DNA of 64,000 bases from the NCBI RefSeq assembly GCF_001514065.1, contig NZ_KQ948430.1, positions 367,816 to 431,815 of the forward strand, read 5' to 3'. This DNA comes from Streptomyces antibioticus. GTDB taxonomy: Bacteria > Actinomycetota > Actinomycetes > Streptomycetales > Streptomycetaceae. Made by a program: the position numbers and the translations under genes. Below are positions 32,960 through 40,946 of this stretch, one piece after another (the first letter of the stretch is position 1; each line of letters begins with the position of its first letter). The notes beneath the pieces were generated by a model. The model searched no databases. It was given only the letters and a program-made list of their open reading frames with translations, and was not told the DNA's origin.

Positions 32960-35746
32960 TCACCGGTGTGAGGTGAACTCCACGACCTGCTGGTAGGTCG
33001 GCCGGTTCTGCCAGCTGATGTTGTAGTGCTTGATGCCGCCCAGGGTGCGCTGGACGATCGAGTCGGCGCACCACTGGTTGCCCGCGGAACACAGGTCGTC
33101 ACCCGGGTAGACCTGGGCCGCGGTCTTGCCGGCCGCCGTCTTCAGGGTGCTGATCAGAATGTCCCGGCAGGCGCTGAGGCTGCCGCCGCCGCAGTACTTG
33201 TTCGCCAGCGGTCCCTGCACGGGCTCGCCGAGCACCGCGCGGATGTCCTTGTCGACGTAGGACCACCAGCCGTACTGGAAGGAGCTGCCCGCGTGTGAGC
33301 CGGTGGGGCCGTGCGCGGCCGAGGGCGACTCGTCCACCGGCAGGTTGGCCTGGAAGGCGGTGAACAGGCCACTGCCCAGGCCCGGTTTGAACTCGGCCTC
33401 CACCAGCAGCGGCCACCACGCGTCCAGGACGCGGATCGCGTCCGCGTTGGCGTACGTCTTCGACCCCGCCGACGTCTCCGTGCGCTTGCCGCCGGCGGTG
33501 AGCCAGGTCTGGAGCTTGGTCACCGCCGCCGCGGCCGTGGAGTCGGTGACCGTACTGCTGTTGATCACCTTGAGGAGGTCCGGCAGCACGTCCTCCGCGC
33601 GCAGATCGGCGAGGGCCGCGTCGGCCATCGCCTTCACCAGCGAGGCCCGGGTGACACCGCCCGCGGCGACGAGCTTCTTCACGCGGTCCTCCAGGAGGTT
33701 GCCGCGATGCACCGAGCCGTCGCCCCAGGGCGCGGTCGTGTAGTCCTTCGCCTGTTTGTTGTTCCAGGAGATGTAGTAGTCCTGGTCGATGGAGTTGGGG
33801 TGGGCCGAAGCCGCCGTGTAGTCGGCGGTGTTGGTCGTCGGGTTCCAGTTCTTCCAGTCGTACGACGCCTGCGCCCACACCGGGAACTCCGCGTCCACGC
33901 CGCTCGCGCGCACCGGGTTGTCGCCGCTGTTGTAGTACGCGGTGTGCGTGGAGTCGGCGTAGAACCAGTTGAACGTGTAGTTGATGTGCTGCACCGCGCT
34001 CTGGAAGGTCTGCGGACTCTTCACGTAGTCGGGGTCGTTGAGCATCTGGAAGCCGATGATCGAGTCGGCCTCGTGCATGTACGACGAGCGCAGGGTCGTG
34101 TAGGCGACCTTCTTGCCGCCGACGGTGGCGCGGTAGGCGACGGGGCCGTACTTCGTCTTCCAGACCCGCATGGTGTACGAGCCGGCGGCGGTGCCGTCGG
34201 CCGTGGTCGGGGCCCAGGAGTTCTTCTGTTCGATCTTCTCCATGGCCGTGCAGGTGCCGTGGTACAGGTAGTGGAAGTCGTCCTGGCACAGCTCGACGGC
34301 GTAGGTGTCGATGATGTCCTGGCCGGAGGTCGTGGCGGACCACGAGTAGTCCTGGCCGCGGCCGAGTTCGACGTACATGCTCAGGCCCGCGAAGGAGGCG
34401 CCGCGCGCGCTGATGCCGGGGCCCTGGATCTCCTGGAGCATGAGGAGCTGGGGCGCGAAGTAGCCGGTCTGCGGGCCGAAGACGGCGACCGGGTGGCCGC
34501 TGGCGGTGTGGGCGCCGCTGACGACGAGGGCGTTGGACATGCCGCGCTTGGCGGAGGTGAGGGCGTTCGCGGTGGCCTTGGCGGCGGCCGCGGAGGCGCT
34601 CTGGGCGGCGCCGGTGCCGGTCGGGTCGTAGACCAGTGGCTCGGTGGCCACCGTGCCGGCGTCGGGGAGTGCCTCGCCCTGCGGGGTGGTGGGCTTGGTG
34701 GCGTACGGGAAGCTCTCACCGTTGTGGACGGTGAGGACGGCCTCGGGGTCGTTGCGCTCGCGGAAGGACTCCCAGACCTCGGTGCCCTTCGTCACGCCGT
34801 ACTGCTCCTGGGCGGCGAGCAGCGATATCGCGTTGTTGACCTCACCGCCGCCGCCGGAGCCGAACAGGGCGCCGATGACGGAGGCCAGCGCGACCAGGTC
34901 GGTGAGCTTGAAGTGGTCGATGGTGCCGGCGTTGGTGATGGAGTCCTTGTGGCCGGTCAGGACGTACTCGCCGGGGAAGTAGCGGCCGCTGTCGGAGGCG
35001 TCGATGTAGGCGTTGATGCCCGCCAGGTAGGCGTTGGCGTCGGCGAGGGCCTGCTGGCCGCGGGTGCCGTTGGTGGCGACGGCGTTGTCGATCTGGGCCT
35101 GGAGGTCGGCCTCCGTGTAGGGGGCGTTGCGCCAGAACTGCTGTTCCAGGCCCTGGTTGGAGGGGGCGCCGCCCGCGAAGGTGGTCAGCTGGCCGCGCCC
35201 GACGTGGCGGAACACGTCCATCAGCCACAGCCGGTCCTGGGCCGCCGCATAGCCCGCGCCGAACTCGGTGCCGTATCTGGTGGTACCGGTGATGTGCGGC
35301 ACACCCGTCTTCTTGTCGCGGACGATCGTCACGTCGGTGCGGCCGGCCGGGTTCAGGGTGGAGGCGACCTGGTCGGAGGCCACGCCGAACGAGGCGTCGT
35401 TGAAGAAGGTGTTGATCGTGGCGTTGGTGAGCGACGAGTAGCCCTTGGCCAGGTTGGCGTAGGGGCCGAGCTGGTCCTCGGCGTGCTCGGGCTGGCTGCC
35501 GAAGGCCTGGTTGAGGAGGATCTGGGCGAGGGTGGCGTTGCCGTTCTCGCCGGGCGGCAGGATGTCGGAGCACTGGTTGCCGCAGTAGTCGTTGGCGGCC
35601 GTCGCCTCGGCTGCCGCCGCTGCTTGGCCAAGAGGGGACAAAAGACCGGCAATCAGGGCGCATACGGATGCGGTCTTCAGGAACCCGGTGAGTCTGCCGG
35701 GAGTTCTCAGTCTGTCGAGAGCGGTGCGTGAGGTGCGCCGAGGCAT
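32960..35746 (-). CDS. Secreted penicillin-acylase family Ntn-hydrolase
   Basis: A 928-residue precursor of a secreted amidase. A signal peptide (about 1-47, ending AAAAE) is followed by the alpha chain (DVTIVRDKKTGVPHITGTTRYGTEFGAGYAAAQDRLWLMD, read in parts). Autocleavage should occur before Ser404 in RGMSNALVVSG, which becomes the N-terminal nucleophile of the beta chain. The beta chain has VAVFGPQTGYFAPQ and SWSATTSGQDIIDTYA. Members hydrolyse penicillins, acyl-homoserine lactones or cyclic lipopeptides; the substrate here is open. The short N-terminal part has two close Cys (YCGNQCSD). It is at the long end of the family. Its start has a weak ribosome-binding site (GAGC). Confidence 0.92.
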   Translation of the reverse strand: MPRRTSRTALDRLRTPGRLTGFLKTASVCALIAGLLSPLGQAAAAAEATAANDYCGNQCSDILPPGENGNATLAQILLNQAFGSQPEHAEDQLGPYANLAKGYSSLTNATINTFFNDASFGVASDQVASTLNPAGRTDVTIVRDKKTGVPHITGTTRYGTEFGAGYAAAQDRLWLMDVFRHVGRGQLTTFAGGAPSNQGLEQQFWRNAPYTEADLQAQIDNAVATNGTRGQQALADANAYLAGINAYIDASDSGRYFPGEYVLTGHKDSITNAGTIDHFKLTDLVALASVIGALFGSGGGGEVNNAISLLAAQEQYGVTKGTEVWESFRERNDPEAVLTVHNGESFPYATKPTTPQGEALPDAGTVATEPLVYDPTGTGAAQSASAAAAKATANALTSAKRGMSNALVVSGAHTASGHPVAVFGPQTGYFAPQLLMLQEIQGPGISARGASFAGLSMYVELGRGQDYSWSATTSGQDIIDTYAVELCQDDFHYLYHGTCTAMEKIEQKNSWAPTTADGTAAGSYTMRVWKTKYGPVAYRATVGGKKVAYTTLRSSYMHEADSIIGFQMLNDPDYVKSPQTFQSAVQHINYTFNWFYADSTHTAYYNSGDNPVRASGVDAEFPVWAQASYDWKNWNPTTNTADYTAASAHPNSIDQDYYISWNNKQAKDYTTAPWGDGSVHRGNLLEDRVKKLVAAGGVTRASLVKAMADAALADLRAEDVLPDLLKVINSSTVTDSTAAAAVTKLQTWLTAGGKRTETSAGSKTYANADAIRVLDAWWPLLVEAEFKPGLGSGLFTAFQANLPVDESPSAAHGPTGSHAGSSFQYGWWSYVDKDIRAVLGEPVQGPLANKYCGGGSLSACRDILISTLKTAAGKTAAQVYPGDDLCSAGNQWCADSIVQRTLGGIKHYNISWQNRPTYQQVVEFTSHR

Positions 35747-35967
35747 GGCAGCTCCTACCGACGGGGGTGGGCCGGACGTTACCGCCGGTATCCCCGGGAT
35801 TGAAGATGAACATGCGTCAAGTTTTGGTACCCGATCCGGAGGCGAATGGGGGTCATCGGAAATCGGATGGAGCCAAATCGCTTGTCGATACGTCTATTCG
35901 GCGACGTCCGTTCGACGACGCCGAAGTGACCGAAGTACAGGTGCAGGTGTGACGGAGGTGCAGGGCG

Positions 35968-36570
35968 ATGGCCGGTTTCCGGAGTCTGGCGAGACAGGTG
36001 CGAGATCCGCGGTGTGATCTGGCGCTGCGACGCTACTCACTGCGCAAGTGCCTGGAGCGGTTCGCTCCTTACGGGCACAGGGCGACCTGGGACCACTTGT
36101 GCTCCCGGGCCGGATTCGGTCCTGAGGACCGGTCCCCCGATCCGGCGCGGCTCGTGGCCGCGTTGGACGAACTGGAGGAGGCGCGTTCGGTCTGGCTGGC
36201 CTACGAGGTCGAGTTCGCCGAGCGACGCAAGAAGGAGAAGCACGACGGTCTGCGCAGGCCGGGCAGTGTCGACGACTGGCACCGGCTGACCTGGGGCGGC
36301 TTCGGTGTCGCCTGGTGCGACGACCCGCGGCTCCACCCCCGTGAGCCGCTGGCCGAGGTGCTGCGCAAACTGATCTCCGCACTGGAACGCGAACCGGGGT
36401 CCGTGTGCCCGGTGTGCCGCGGAGAGCGACTGATCTGGAAGTACGACCTGGCCCACGAACCCTCCTCGGGCCCGGTCTGCACGGACTGCGGGATCGTGGT
36501 CCCCCGTCCGGTGCTGACACCTGAGGCCCTGGCGTCGTCCAAGCGTGGACGGCTGCTGGTGTCCGCCTGA
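35968..36570 (+). CDS. Hypothetical protein with C-terminal zinc ribbon
   Basis: A 200-residue cytoplasmic protein. The N-terminal two thirds are helical and basic/acidic (ALRRYSLRKCLERFAPYG, LDELEEARSVWLAYEVEFAERRKKEKHDG). The last third has a treble-clef-like zinc ribbon CPVCRGERLIWK...CTDCGIVVP (about residues 149-179). The ribbon suggests nucleic-acid or protein binding. I do not recognise a family. The start ATG is preceded by GGAGGTGCAGGGCG. It is monocistronic between the acylase (divergent) and BKACE genes. Confidence 0.78.
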   Translation: MAGFRSLARQVRDPRCDLALRRYSLRKCLERFAPYGHRATWDHLCSRAGFGPEDRSPDPARLVAALDELEEARSVWLAYEVEFAERRKKEKHDGLRRPGSVDDWHRLTWGGFGVAWCDDPRLHPREPLAEVLRKLISALEREPGSVCPVCRGERLIWKYDLAHEPSSGPVCTDCGIVVPRPVLTPEALASSKRGRLLVSA

Positions 36571-36612
36571 GTGGTGCGACCGGGGGTGCGCCGGGGATGC
36601 CGCACCCCCTCT

Positions 36613-36670
36613 TTGACCGCGTGTGACGGTTACGAGCGCTTTTTGACGGTGTGTGACGGTCGTGAGCGCT
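36613..36670 (+). repeat. Two 28-bp direct repeats upstream of the BKACE gene
   Basis: TTGAC...GTGTGACGGT...GAGCGCT at 36613-36640 and 36643-36670, 23 of 28 positions identical, 30-bp period. Each begins with a -35-like TTGAC. The repeats end about 85 bp before the BKACE start and may be tandem activator or repressor sites. Confidence 0.6.
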
Positions 36671-36755
36671 GCCCGGGTTTTCCACAGCAGACCGGTTGTC
36701 CACAGGAACGGCTCGCGTCCGGGCCGATGTCGGTGCCGACTGGCACCATCGAGTC

Positions 36756-37484
36756 ATGGTTCAGGTGTGTCTCAACGGGCCCCGAGGGGCAGCCGACGGA
36801 GCGGTGGTGCCGCTGACGCCGGAGGCGTTGGCCGAGTCCGCGGCGGCGGCCGTCGCGGCCGGGGCGACGGACATCCATGTCCACCCCAAGACACCGTGCG
36901 GTGGCGACACATTGTCACCCCGCGTCCTCGCGCCGGCCCTGGAGGCGATACGGGCGCGGGTGTCGGTCCCGGTCGGCGTCACCACGGGCGCCTGGGCGGA
37001 ACCGGACCCGGCGGCCCGGCTGGAGCGGATCCGGAGCTGGACGGTGCTCCCCGACCACGCCTCGGTCAACTGGCACGAACCGGGCGCCGAGGAACTGGCC
37101 GCCGCGCTGATCGAGCGTGGTGTCGGCGTGGAGGCCGGGATCTGGTCCGGTACGGACGGGGCGGCGCGGTTCGCCAGGTCACCGCTCGGCCCGGCAGTGC
37201 TACGGGTGCTGGCCGAGGTGACGGACACCTCGCCGGACACCGCCGAGGACACGGCCCGCGCCCTGCTGTCCGACCTCGGCACGGCACCGCACGGCCGCCC
37301 GGTGCTGCTGCACGGCGAGGACGGCGGGGCATGGCCGGTGCTGCGGCTGGCCGGGCGCCTGGCCCTGGCGACGCGCATCGGCCTGGAGGACACCCTGCTG
37401 CTCCCGGACGGCGAACCTGCGCTGTCCAACGCCCAGTTGGTGGCGGCGGGGCTGGTCGAGTACCGGTCGGCGAGCCGCTCGTAG
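36756..37484 (+). CDS. BKACE family (3-keto-5-aminohexanoate cleavage-type) enzyme
   Basis: A 242-residue TIM-barrel enzyme. BKACE enzymes exchange a beta-keto acid with acetyl-CoA, giving acetoacetate and a new CoA ester, in lysine fermentation and related pathways. The zinc His pair is His41-x-His43 in ATDIHVHPK. LLHGEDGG and the late ATRIGLEDTLLLPDGE segment also follow the family. It is shorter than typical members (about 270-300), with a compact C-terminus. The ATG at 36756 is used; an upstream in-frame GTG near 36696 would give a non-conserved tail. The substrate is unknown. Confidence 0.88.
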   Translation: MVQVCLNGPRGAADGAVVPLTPEALAESAAAAVAAGATDIHVHPKTPCGGDTLSPRVLAPALEAIRARVSVPVGVTTGAWAEPDPAARLERIRSWTVLPDHASVNWHEPGAEELAAALIERGVGVEAGIWSGTDGAARFARSPLGPAVLRVLAEVTDTSPDTAEDTARALLSDLGTAPHGRPVLLHGEDGGAWPVLRLAGRLALATRIGLEDTLLLPDGEPALSNAQLVAAGLVEYRSASRS

Positions 37485-37593
37485 CGAGCGGACCGGCGAC
37501 GCTACCAGCCACAAATCCCCTCGCTCCACCCCTTTCCCGCCCGGACAGTTGGAGGCGATGAAACGCACCTGAGCACAGGAACGAGGAACCCCG

Positions 37594-38661
37594 ATGTCGA
37601 CGCTGCGCGTCACCGCCGAAGTGCTGACCGTCCACGAACACCCGAACGCCGACGCGCTCGAACTGGCCCAGGTGGGCCTGTACCGGGCCGTCGTCGCCAA
37701 GGGCGCCTACCGCACCGGCGACGCGGCCGTGTACATCCCCGAGCAGTCCGTGCTGCCCACCGCGCTGATCGAGGAACTCGGCCTCACCGGACGGCTGGCC
37801 GGCGGCAACGCGGACCGGGTCAAGGCGGTCCGGCTGCGCGGCGAGCTCTCGCAGGGCATCGTGTGCCGGCCCGCGGCGCTGAACGGCGTCGACCTGGCGC
37901 GGGCGGCCCTGGACGGCACCGACTTCGCGGAACTGCTCGGCATCACCAAGTGGGTGCCCCCGATCCCGCCCACGATGAGCGGCGAGGTGGAGTCCGCGCC
38001 CGACCTGCTGCCCTGGGTCGACATCGAGAACATCCAGCGCTACCCGGACGTCTTCACCCCGGGCGAGCCGGTGGTCCTGACCGAGAAACTGCACGGCTCG
38101 GCGTGCCTGGTCACCTATGTGGCGGCCGACGAGCGCGTGTACGTCTCCTCGAAGGGCTTCGGCGCCAAGTCCCTGGCCCTGAAAGCGGACCCGCGGAACC
38201 TGTACTGGCGGGCGGTACAGGGCCACGGCGTCGCCGACGCGGCCGCCCGCCTGGCCACCCGCCTCGGCGCGAGCCGGGTGGGCATCTTCGGCGAGGTCTA
38301 CGGCGCCGGCGTCCAGGACCTCACCTACGGCGCGGACGGCCGCCGGGACACCCTCGGATACGCGGTCTTCGACGTCTCCGCGAAGATCGACGGCGAGGTG
38401 CGGTGGCTCGACGCGGCGGAACTCCTGGACGGAGACCTGCCGTTGGTGCCGCGCCTCTTCGAGGGGCCGTACGACATCGAGCGGGTGCTGGAGGTGGCGA
38501 GCGGACGAGAGACGGTGTCGGGCCGCGAGCTGCACCTGAGGGAGGGTGTCGTGATCCGCCCGAAGACAGAGCGCTACAGCGAAGTCACTGGTGGCAGGGC
38601 GATAGCGAAGGCCGTGAGCCCGGCGTACCTGACGAGGAAGGGCGGCACCGAATACGAGTGA
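37594..38661 (+). CDS. ATP-dependent RNA ligase (DraRnl/Rnl5 family)
   Basis: A 355-residue nick-sealing RNA ligase. An N-terminal OB-like domain (about 1-120) is followed by a nucleotidyltransferase domain. The adenylated lysine is Lys165 in motif I LTEKLHGSA. Motif III-like IFGEVYGAGVQDLTYG, motif IV REGVVIRPKTER and motif V IAKAVSPAYLTRKGG are in order. In Deinococcus DraRnl the N-terminal OB domain is essential and 3'-OH/5'-PO4 nicks in RNA-templated duplexes are sealed. It would repair damaged RNA, perhaps tRNA. No repair partner (Pnkp, RtcB, Hen1) is adjacent. Confidence 0.92.
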   Translation: MSTLRVTAEVLTVHEHPNADALELAQVGLYRAVVAKGAYRTGDAAVYIPEQSVLPTALIEELGLTGRLAGGNADRVKAVRLRGELSQGIVCRPAALNGVDLARAALDGTDFAELLGITKWVPPIPPTMSGEVESAPDLLPWVDIENIQRYPDVFTPGEPVVLTEKLHGSACLVTYVAADERVYVSSKGFGAKSLALKADPRNLYWRAVQGHGVADAAARLATRLGASRVGIFGEVYGAGVQDLTYGADGRRDTLGYAVFDVSAKIDGEVRWLDAAELLDGDLPLVPRLFEGPYDIERVLEVASGRETVSGRELHLREGVVIRPKTERYSEVTGGRAIAKAVSPAYLTRKGGTEYE

Positions 38662-38680
38662 GGGCACCTGCAACGCCCTG

Positions 38681-38724
38681 AGGGGCGCGGGGAACTGCGC
38701 GACCAGCCACAACGCACCCGCACC
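38681..38724 (+). repeat. Dispersed intergenic repeat, copy 4
   Basis: AGGGGCGCGGGGAACTGCGC then GACCAGCCACAACGCACCCG; lies between the ends of the RNA ligase and soxR genes. It is the closest match to copy 5. Confidence 0.9.
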
Positions 38725-38751
38725 CGGCAACGCACCACACCCCCCACCCCC

Positions 38752-39255
38752 TCAGCCGCACCGCTCCTCAGGGACGCACCGCTCCTCACGCTCGCGCCGC
38801 TTCTCCACCAGCAACCGCGACCCCGCCCCCTGCCGCGCCCCGAACACGTCATCCGGATTGGACAAGACACACGACTCCAACGACAGACACCCACACCCGA
38901 TGCAGTCCGTCAGATGATCCCGCAGCCGATTCAACTGCTTGATCCGCTCGTCGAGTTCGGACCGCCACGCCTCCGACAACCGCGCCCAGTCCTCCCGCGT
39001 CGGCGTCCGTTCCTCCGGCAACTCGGCGAGCGCCTCGCGAATCGTGGCGAGCGGGATGCCGACGCGTTGCGCGGCCCGTACGAAGGCGACCCGGCGCAGC
39101 GCGTCGCGGGAGTAGCGGCGCTGGTTGCCGGTGGTGCGGCGGCTGCTGATCAGGCCTTTGGACTCGTAGAAGTGCAGGGCGGAGACGGCGGCACCGCTGC
39201 GCGCGGCGAGTTGGCCGACCGTGAGCTCGTGGATCTTCTCGGGAATCTGGGGCAC
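38752..39255 (-). CDS. soxR: Redox-sensing MerR-family activator SoxR
   Basis: A 167-residue regulator. The winged helix-turn-helix is [26 protein letters not shown], followed by [24 protein letters not shown] (about 40-63). A long dimerisation helix ends in the [2Fe-2S] site [12 protein letters not shown], an exact C-x2-C-x-C-x5-C. In S. coelicolor SoxR is activated by the organism's own redox-active antibiotics such as actinorhodin, and it controls small reductases and transporters rather than a full superoxide response. The GTG at 39255 gives [11 protein letters not shown] as in orthologues, with GAGG only one base before it. The tail ([16 protein letters not shown]) carries two further Cys. 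Confidence 0.96.
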   Translation of the reverse strand: MPQIPEKIHELTVGQLAARSGAAVSALHFYESKGLISSRRTTGNQRRYSRDALRRVAFVRAAQRVGIPLATIREALAELPEERTPTREDWARLSEAWRSELDERIKQLNRLRDHLTDCIGCGCLSLESCVLSNPDDVFGARQGAGSRLLVEKRREREERCVPEERCG

Positions 39256-39280
39256 CCCTCGAACCCTACCCAGGCTTGCG

Positions 39281-39323
39281 TTGACACGGCCCCCGAGGGC
39301 GACCATGCTAAGCAGTCGCTTAG
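39281..39323 (+). promoter_or_regulatory. maoC promoter with overlapping 16-bp operator
   Basis: TTGACA (39281-39286) and CATGCT (39304-39309) are spaced by 17 bases. The perfect inverted repeat CTAAGC-AGTC-GCTTAG (39308-39323) covers the end of the -10 box and the start point, so a bound protein would repress. A related site lies before the TetR gene at 40520. Confidence 0.7.
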
Positions 39324-39345
39324 AGTTTGGACGAGGAGGCGGGAC

Positions 39346-39807
39346 ATGGCAGAGCCGAGGATCTTCGCGGGCACCGAGGAGCTGAAGGCGGCGGTGGGCG
39401 AGCAGCTGGGGTACACCGACTGGCTGGAGGTCGACCAGAAGCGGATCGATCTGTTCGCCGACGCCACCGGTGACCACCAGTGGATTCACATCGACCCGGA
39501 GAAGGCCGCCGCCGGCCCGTTCGGCACGACCATCGCGCACGGCTATCTGACCCTGTCCCTGCTCCCGCTCTTCGGACCGCAGCTCATCAAGGTCGAGGGC
39601 GTGAAGATGGGCGTGAACTACGGCACCAACAAGGTCCGCTTCCCGGCCCCCGTCCCCGTCGGCTCCCGGCTGCGCGCCACGGCGACGATCACCGGGGTCG
39701 ACGACGTGGCGGGCGGCGTGCAGGTGACCGTCGCCTTCAGTGTCGAACGCGAGGGCGGCGACAAGCCGGTGTGTGTCGCCGAGTCGGTGTCGCGCTACTA
39801 CCTCTGA
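39346..39807 (+). CDS. MaoC family (R)-specific enoyl-CoA hydratase
   Basis: A 153-residue hot-dog-fold hydratase that adds water to trans-2-enoyl-CoA. The hydratase-2 signature is [18 protein letters not shown] with catalytic Asp43 and His48, then [13 protein letters not shown]. The C-terminal strand [15 protein letters not shown] is also typical. GAGGAGG precedes the ATG at 39346. It is convergent with the TetR gene and divergent from soxR. The shared operator suggests control by the TetR downstream. Its role is probably fatty acid or polyketide-type acyl-CoA metabolism. Confidence 0.94.
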   Translation: MAEPRIFAGTEELKAAVGEQLGYTDWLEVDQKRIDLFADATGDHQWIHIDPEKAAAGPFGTTIAHGYLTLSLLPLFGPQLIKVEGVKMGVNYGTNKVRFPAPVPVGSRLRATATITGVDDVAGGVQVTVAFSVEREGGDKPVCVAESVSRYYL

Positions 39808-39846
39808 GCGCACCGGGGCCTGTGCGCGCCCCGGGCCCTGTGCGCG

Positions 39847-40470
39847 CTACTTGGCCCCCACCATCCGCAGCACGAGGTCGGCGTCGAGCGCGCCGACCTC
39901 GTCGGGGGTCCAGGGGCCGTCGACGTTGAACCAGCGGGCGACGTCGATGCAGAGCGACATGACGGCGAGGGTGGTGCCCTTGACGTCCAGGACGTCGAAC
40001 TCGCCGGACGCCACGCCGTCCTCGATGATCGCGCGCACCTCGGCGTCGCACTGCCGGCGCAGCGCGAGGATCTCCTCGCGGGCGTCCGGGCCGAGGGAGT
40101 CGAGTTCGTACTGGACGACGCGGGCGGTGGTACGGCCGCCCGCGTGCCAGCGGACGAAGGAGCTGACCGCGTCGGCGAGCCGCTCGGTGGCGGTGCCCTC
40201 GCGGCGGGCCGCGGTCTGCAGGATCTCCAGCGCCTTGGCGTGGCCGATCCTGCTGATGCGGTGGAGGAGCTCCTCCTTGGTCTTGTAGTGGATGTAGAGC
40301 GCGGCGGGGCTCATGCCCGCGCGGCCCGCGATGTCCCGCGTCGTCGTGGCGTGGTAGCCGCGCTCGGCGAAGGCCTCCACCGCGGCGATCAGCAGCCGTC
40401 GTGCCGCGTCGGGCGTGACCTCGCCCCACGCCGACGTCTCGCCGCCGGCCGTCTCCTCCGCCGTACTCAT
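39847..40470 (-). CDS. TetR family regulator (likely of maoC and itself)
   Basis: A 207-residue repressor starting MSTAEETAGGETSAW. Its HTH is LIAAVEAFAERGYHATTTRDIAGRAGMSPAALYIHYKTKEELL (about 26-68, in parts). The C-terminal ligand domain is typical of acyl-CoA-sensing TetR proteins (VRWHAGGRTTARVVQYEL). A half-conserved copy of the maoC operator lies 49 nt before its start (40520-40535), which implies autoregulation and control of maoC. It is convergent with maoC over a 39-bp gap. The ligand is unknown. Confidence 0.9.
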   Translation of the reverse strand: MSTAEETAGGETSAWGEVTPDAARRLLIAAVEAFAERGYHATTTRDIAGRAGMSPAALYIHYKTKEELLHRISRIGHAKALEILQTAARREGTATERLADAVSSFVRWHAGGRTTARVVQYELDSLGPDAREEILALRRQCDAEVRAIIEDGVASGEFDVLDVKGTTLAVMSLCIDVARWFNVDGPWTPDEVGALDADLVLRMVGAK

Positions 40471-40519
40471 CGCCTGCTCGCCCCTCTCCACTGATCGAGG
40501 GACCACCATACCGCCGAAG

Positions 40520-40535
40520 GTGAGCAACCGCTTAG
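40520..40535 (-). promoter_or_regulatory. TetR operator matching the maoC site
   Basis: GTGAGCAACCGCTTAG matches CTAAGCAGTCGCTTAG (39308) at 12 of 16 positions, with the GCTTAG half intact. Confidence 0.55.
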
Positions 40536-40573
40536 ACGAGGGACCCGAGTGGCCGCAGTCCAGCAGCACGGCG

Positions 40574-40861
40574 TCAGAGCTTCTCGAACGGGTCGTGCTC
40601 GGCGAGCAGCTTCTCCAGCCGGGCCTGGTCGACGCGGCTGACGATCTGTCCGGCCTCCTGGCGGTCCCGGATGACCTTGGCCAGGGTGAAGGCGGAGGTG
40701 ACGAGGTACAACACGGCGATGGCGAGGAAGCCGCGCACCCAGGCGTTGGCGTCGAGGCGGAAGATGCCGATGGCGGTCGCCGCCATGGCGACGGCGAAGG
40801 AGGCGACGGCCTGGCCGTAGAAGGCCGCCGTGCTCTGCTGCTTGACCGGTGTGTCACTCAT
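40574..40861 (-). CDS. YiaA/YiaB family inner-membrane protein
   Basis: A 95-residue protein with two membrane helices (FYGQAVASFAVAMAATAIGIF and GFLAIAVLYLVTSAFTLAKVI, read in parts) joined by LDANAWVRG, the YiaA/B pattern. The short C-terminal tail is charged and cytoplasmic (EAGQIVSRVDQARLEKLLAEHD). The function is unknown. The ATG at 40861 gives MSDTPVKQQSTAAF. It lies between the TetR gene and the acyl-CoA dehydrogenase, all on the minus strand. Confidence 0.88.
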   Translation of the reverse strand: MSDTPVKQQSTAAFYGQAVASFAVAMAATAIGIFRLDANAWVRGFLAIAVLYLVTSAFTLAKVIRDRQEAGQIVSRVDQARLEKLLAEHDPFEKL

Positions 40862-40946
40862 GGGGACAGCTTCGGCGGACGCGGCGCGCGCCACATCCGC
40901 CGAGATACTCAGGCCGGCCGACGGACCTACTCAGAAGGGCGCCCGC

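Noticed and set aside
39256..39345. Possible SoxR box for autoregulation between soxR and maoC
   Set aside because: No CCTCAAG-type 18-bp SoxR palindrome is visible; the palindrome present fits the neighbouring TetR instead.
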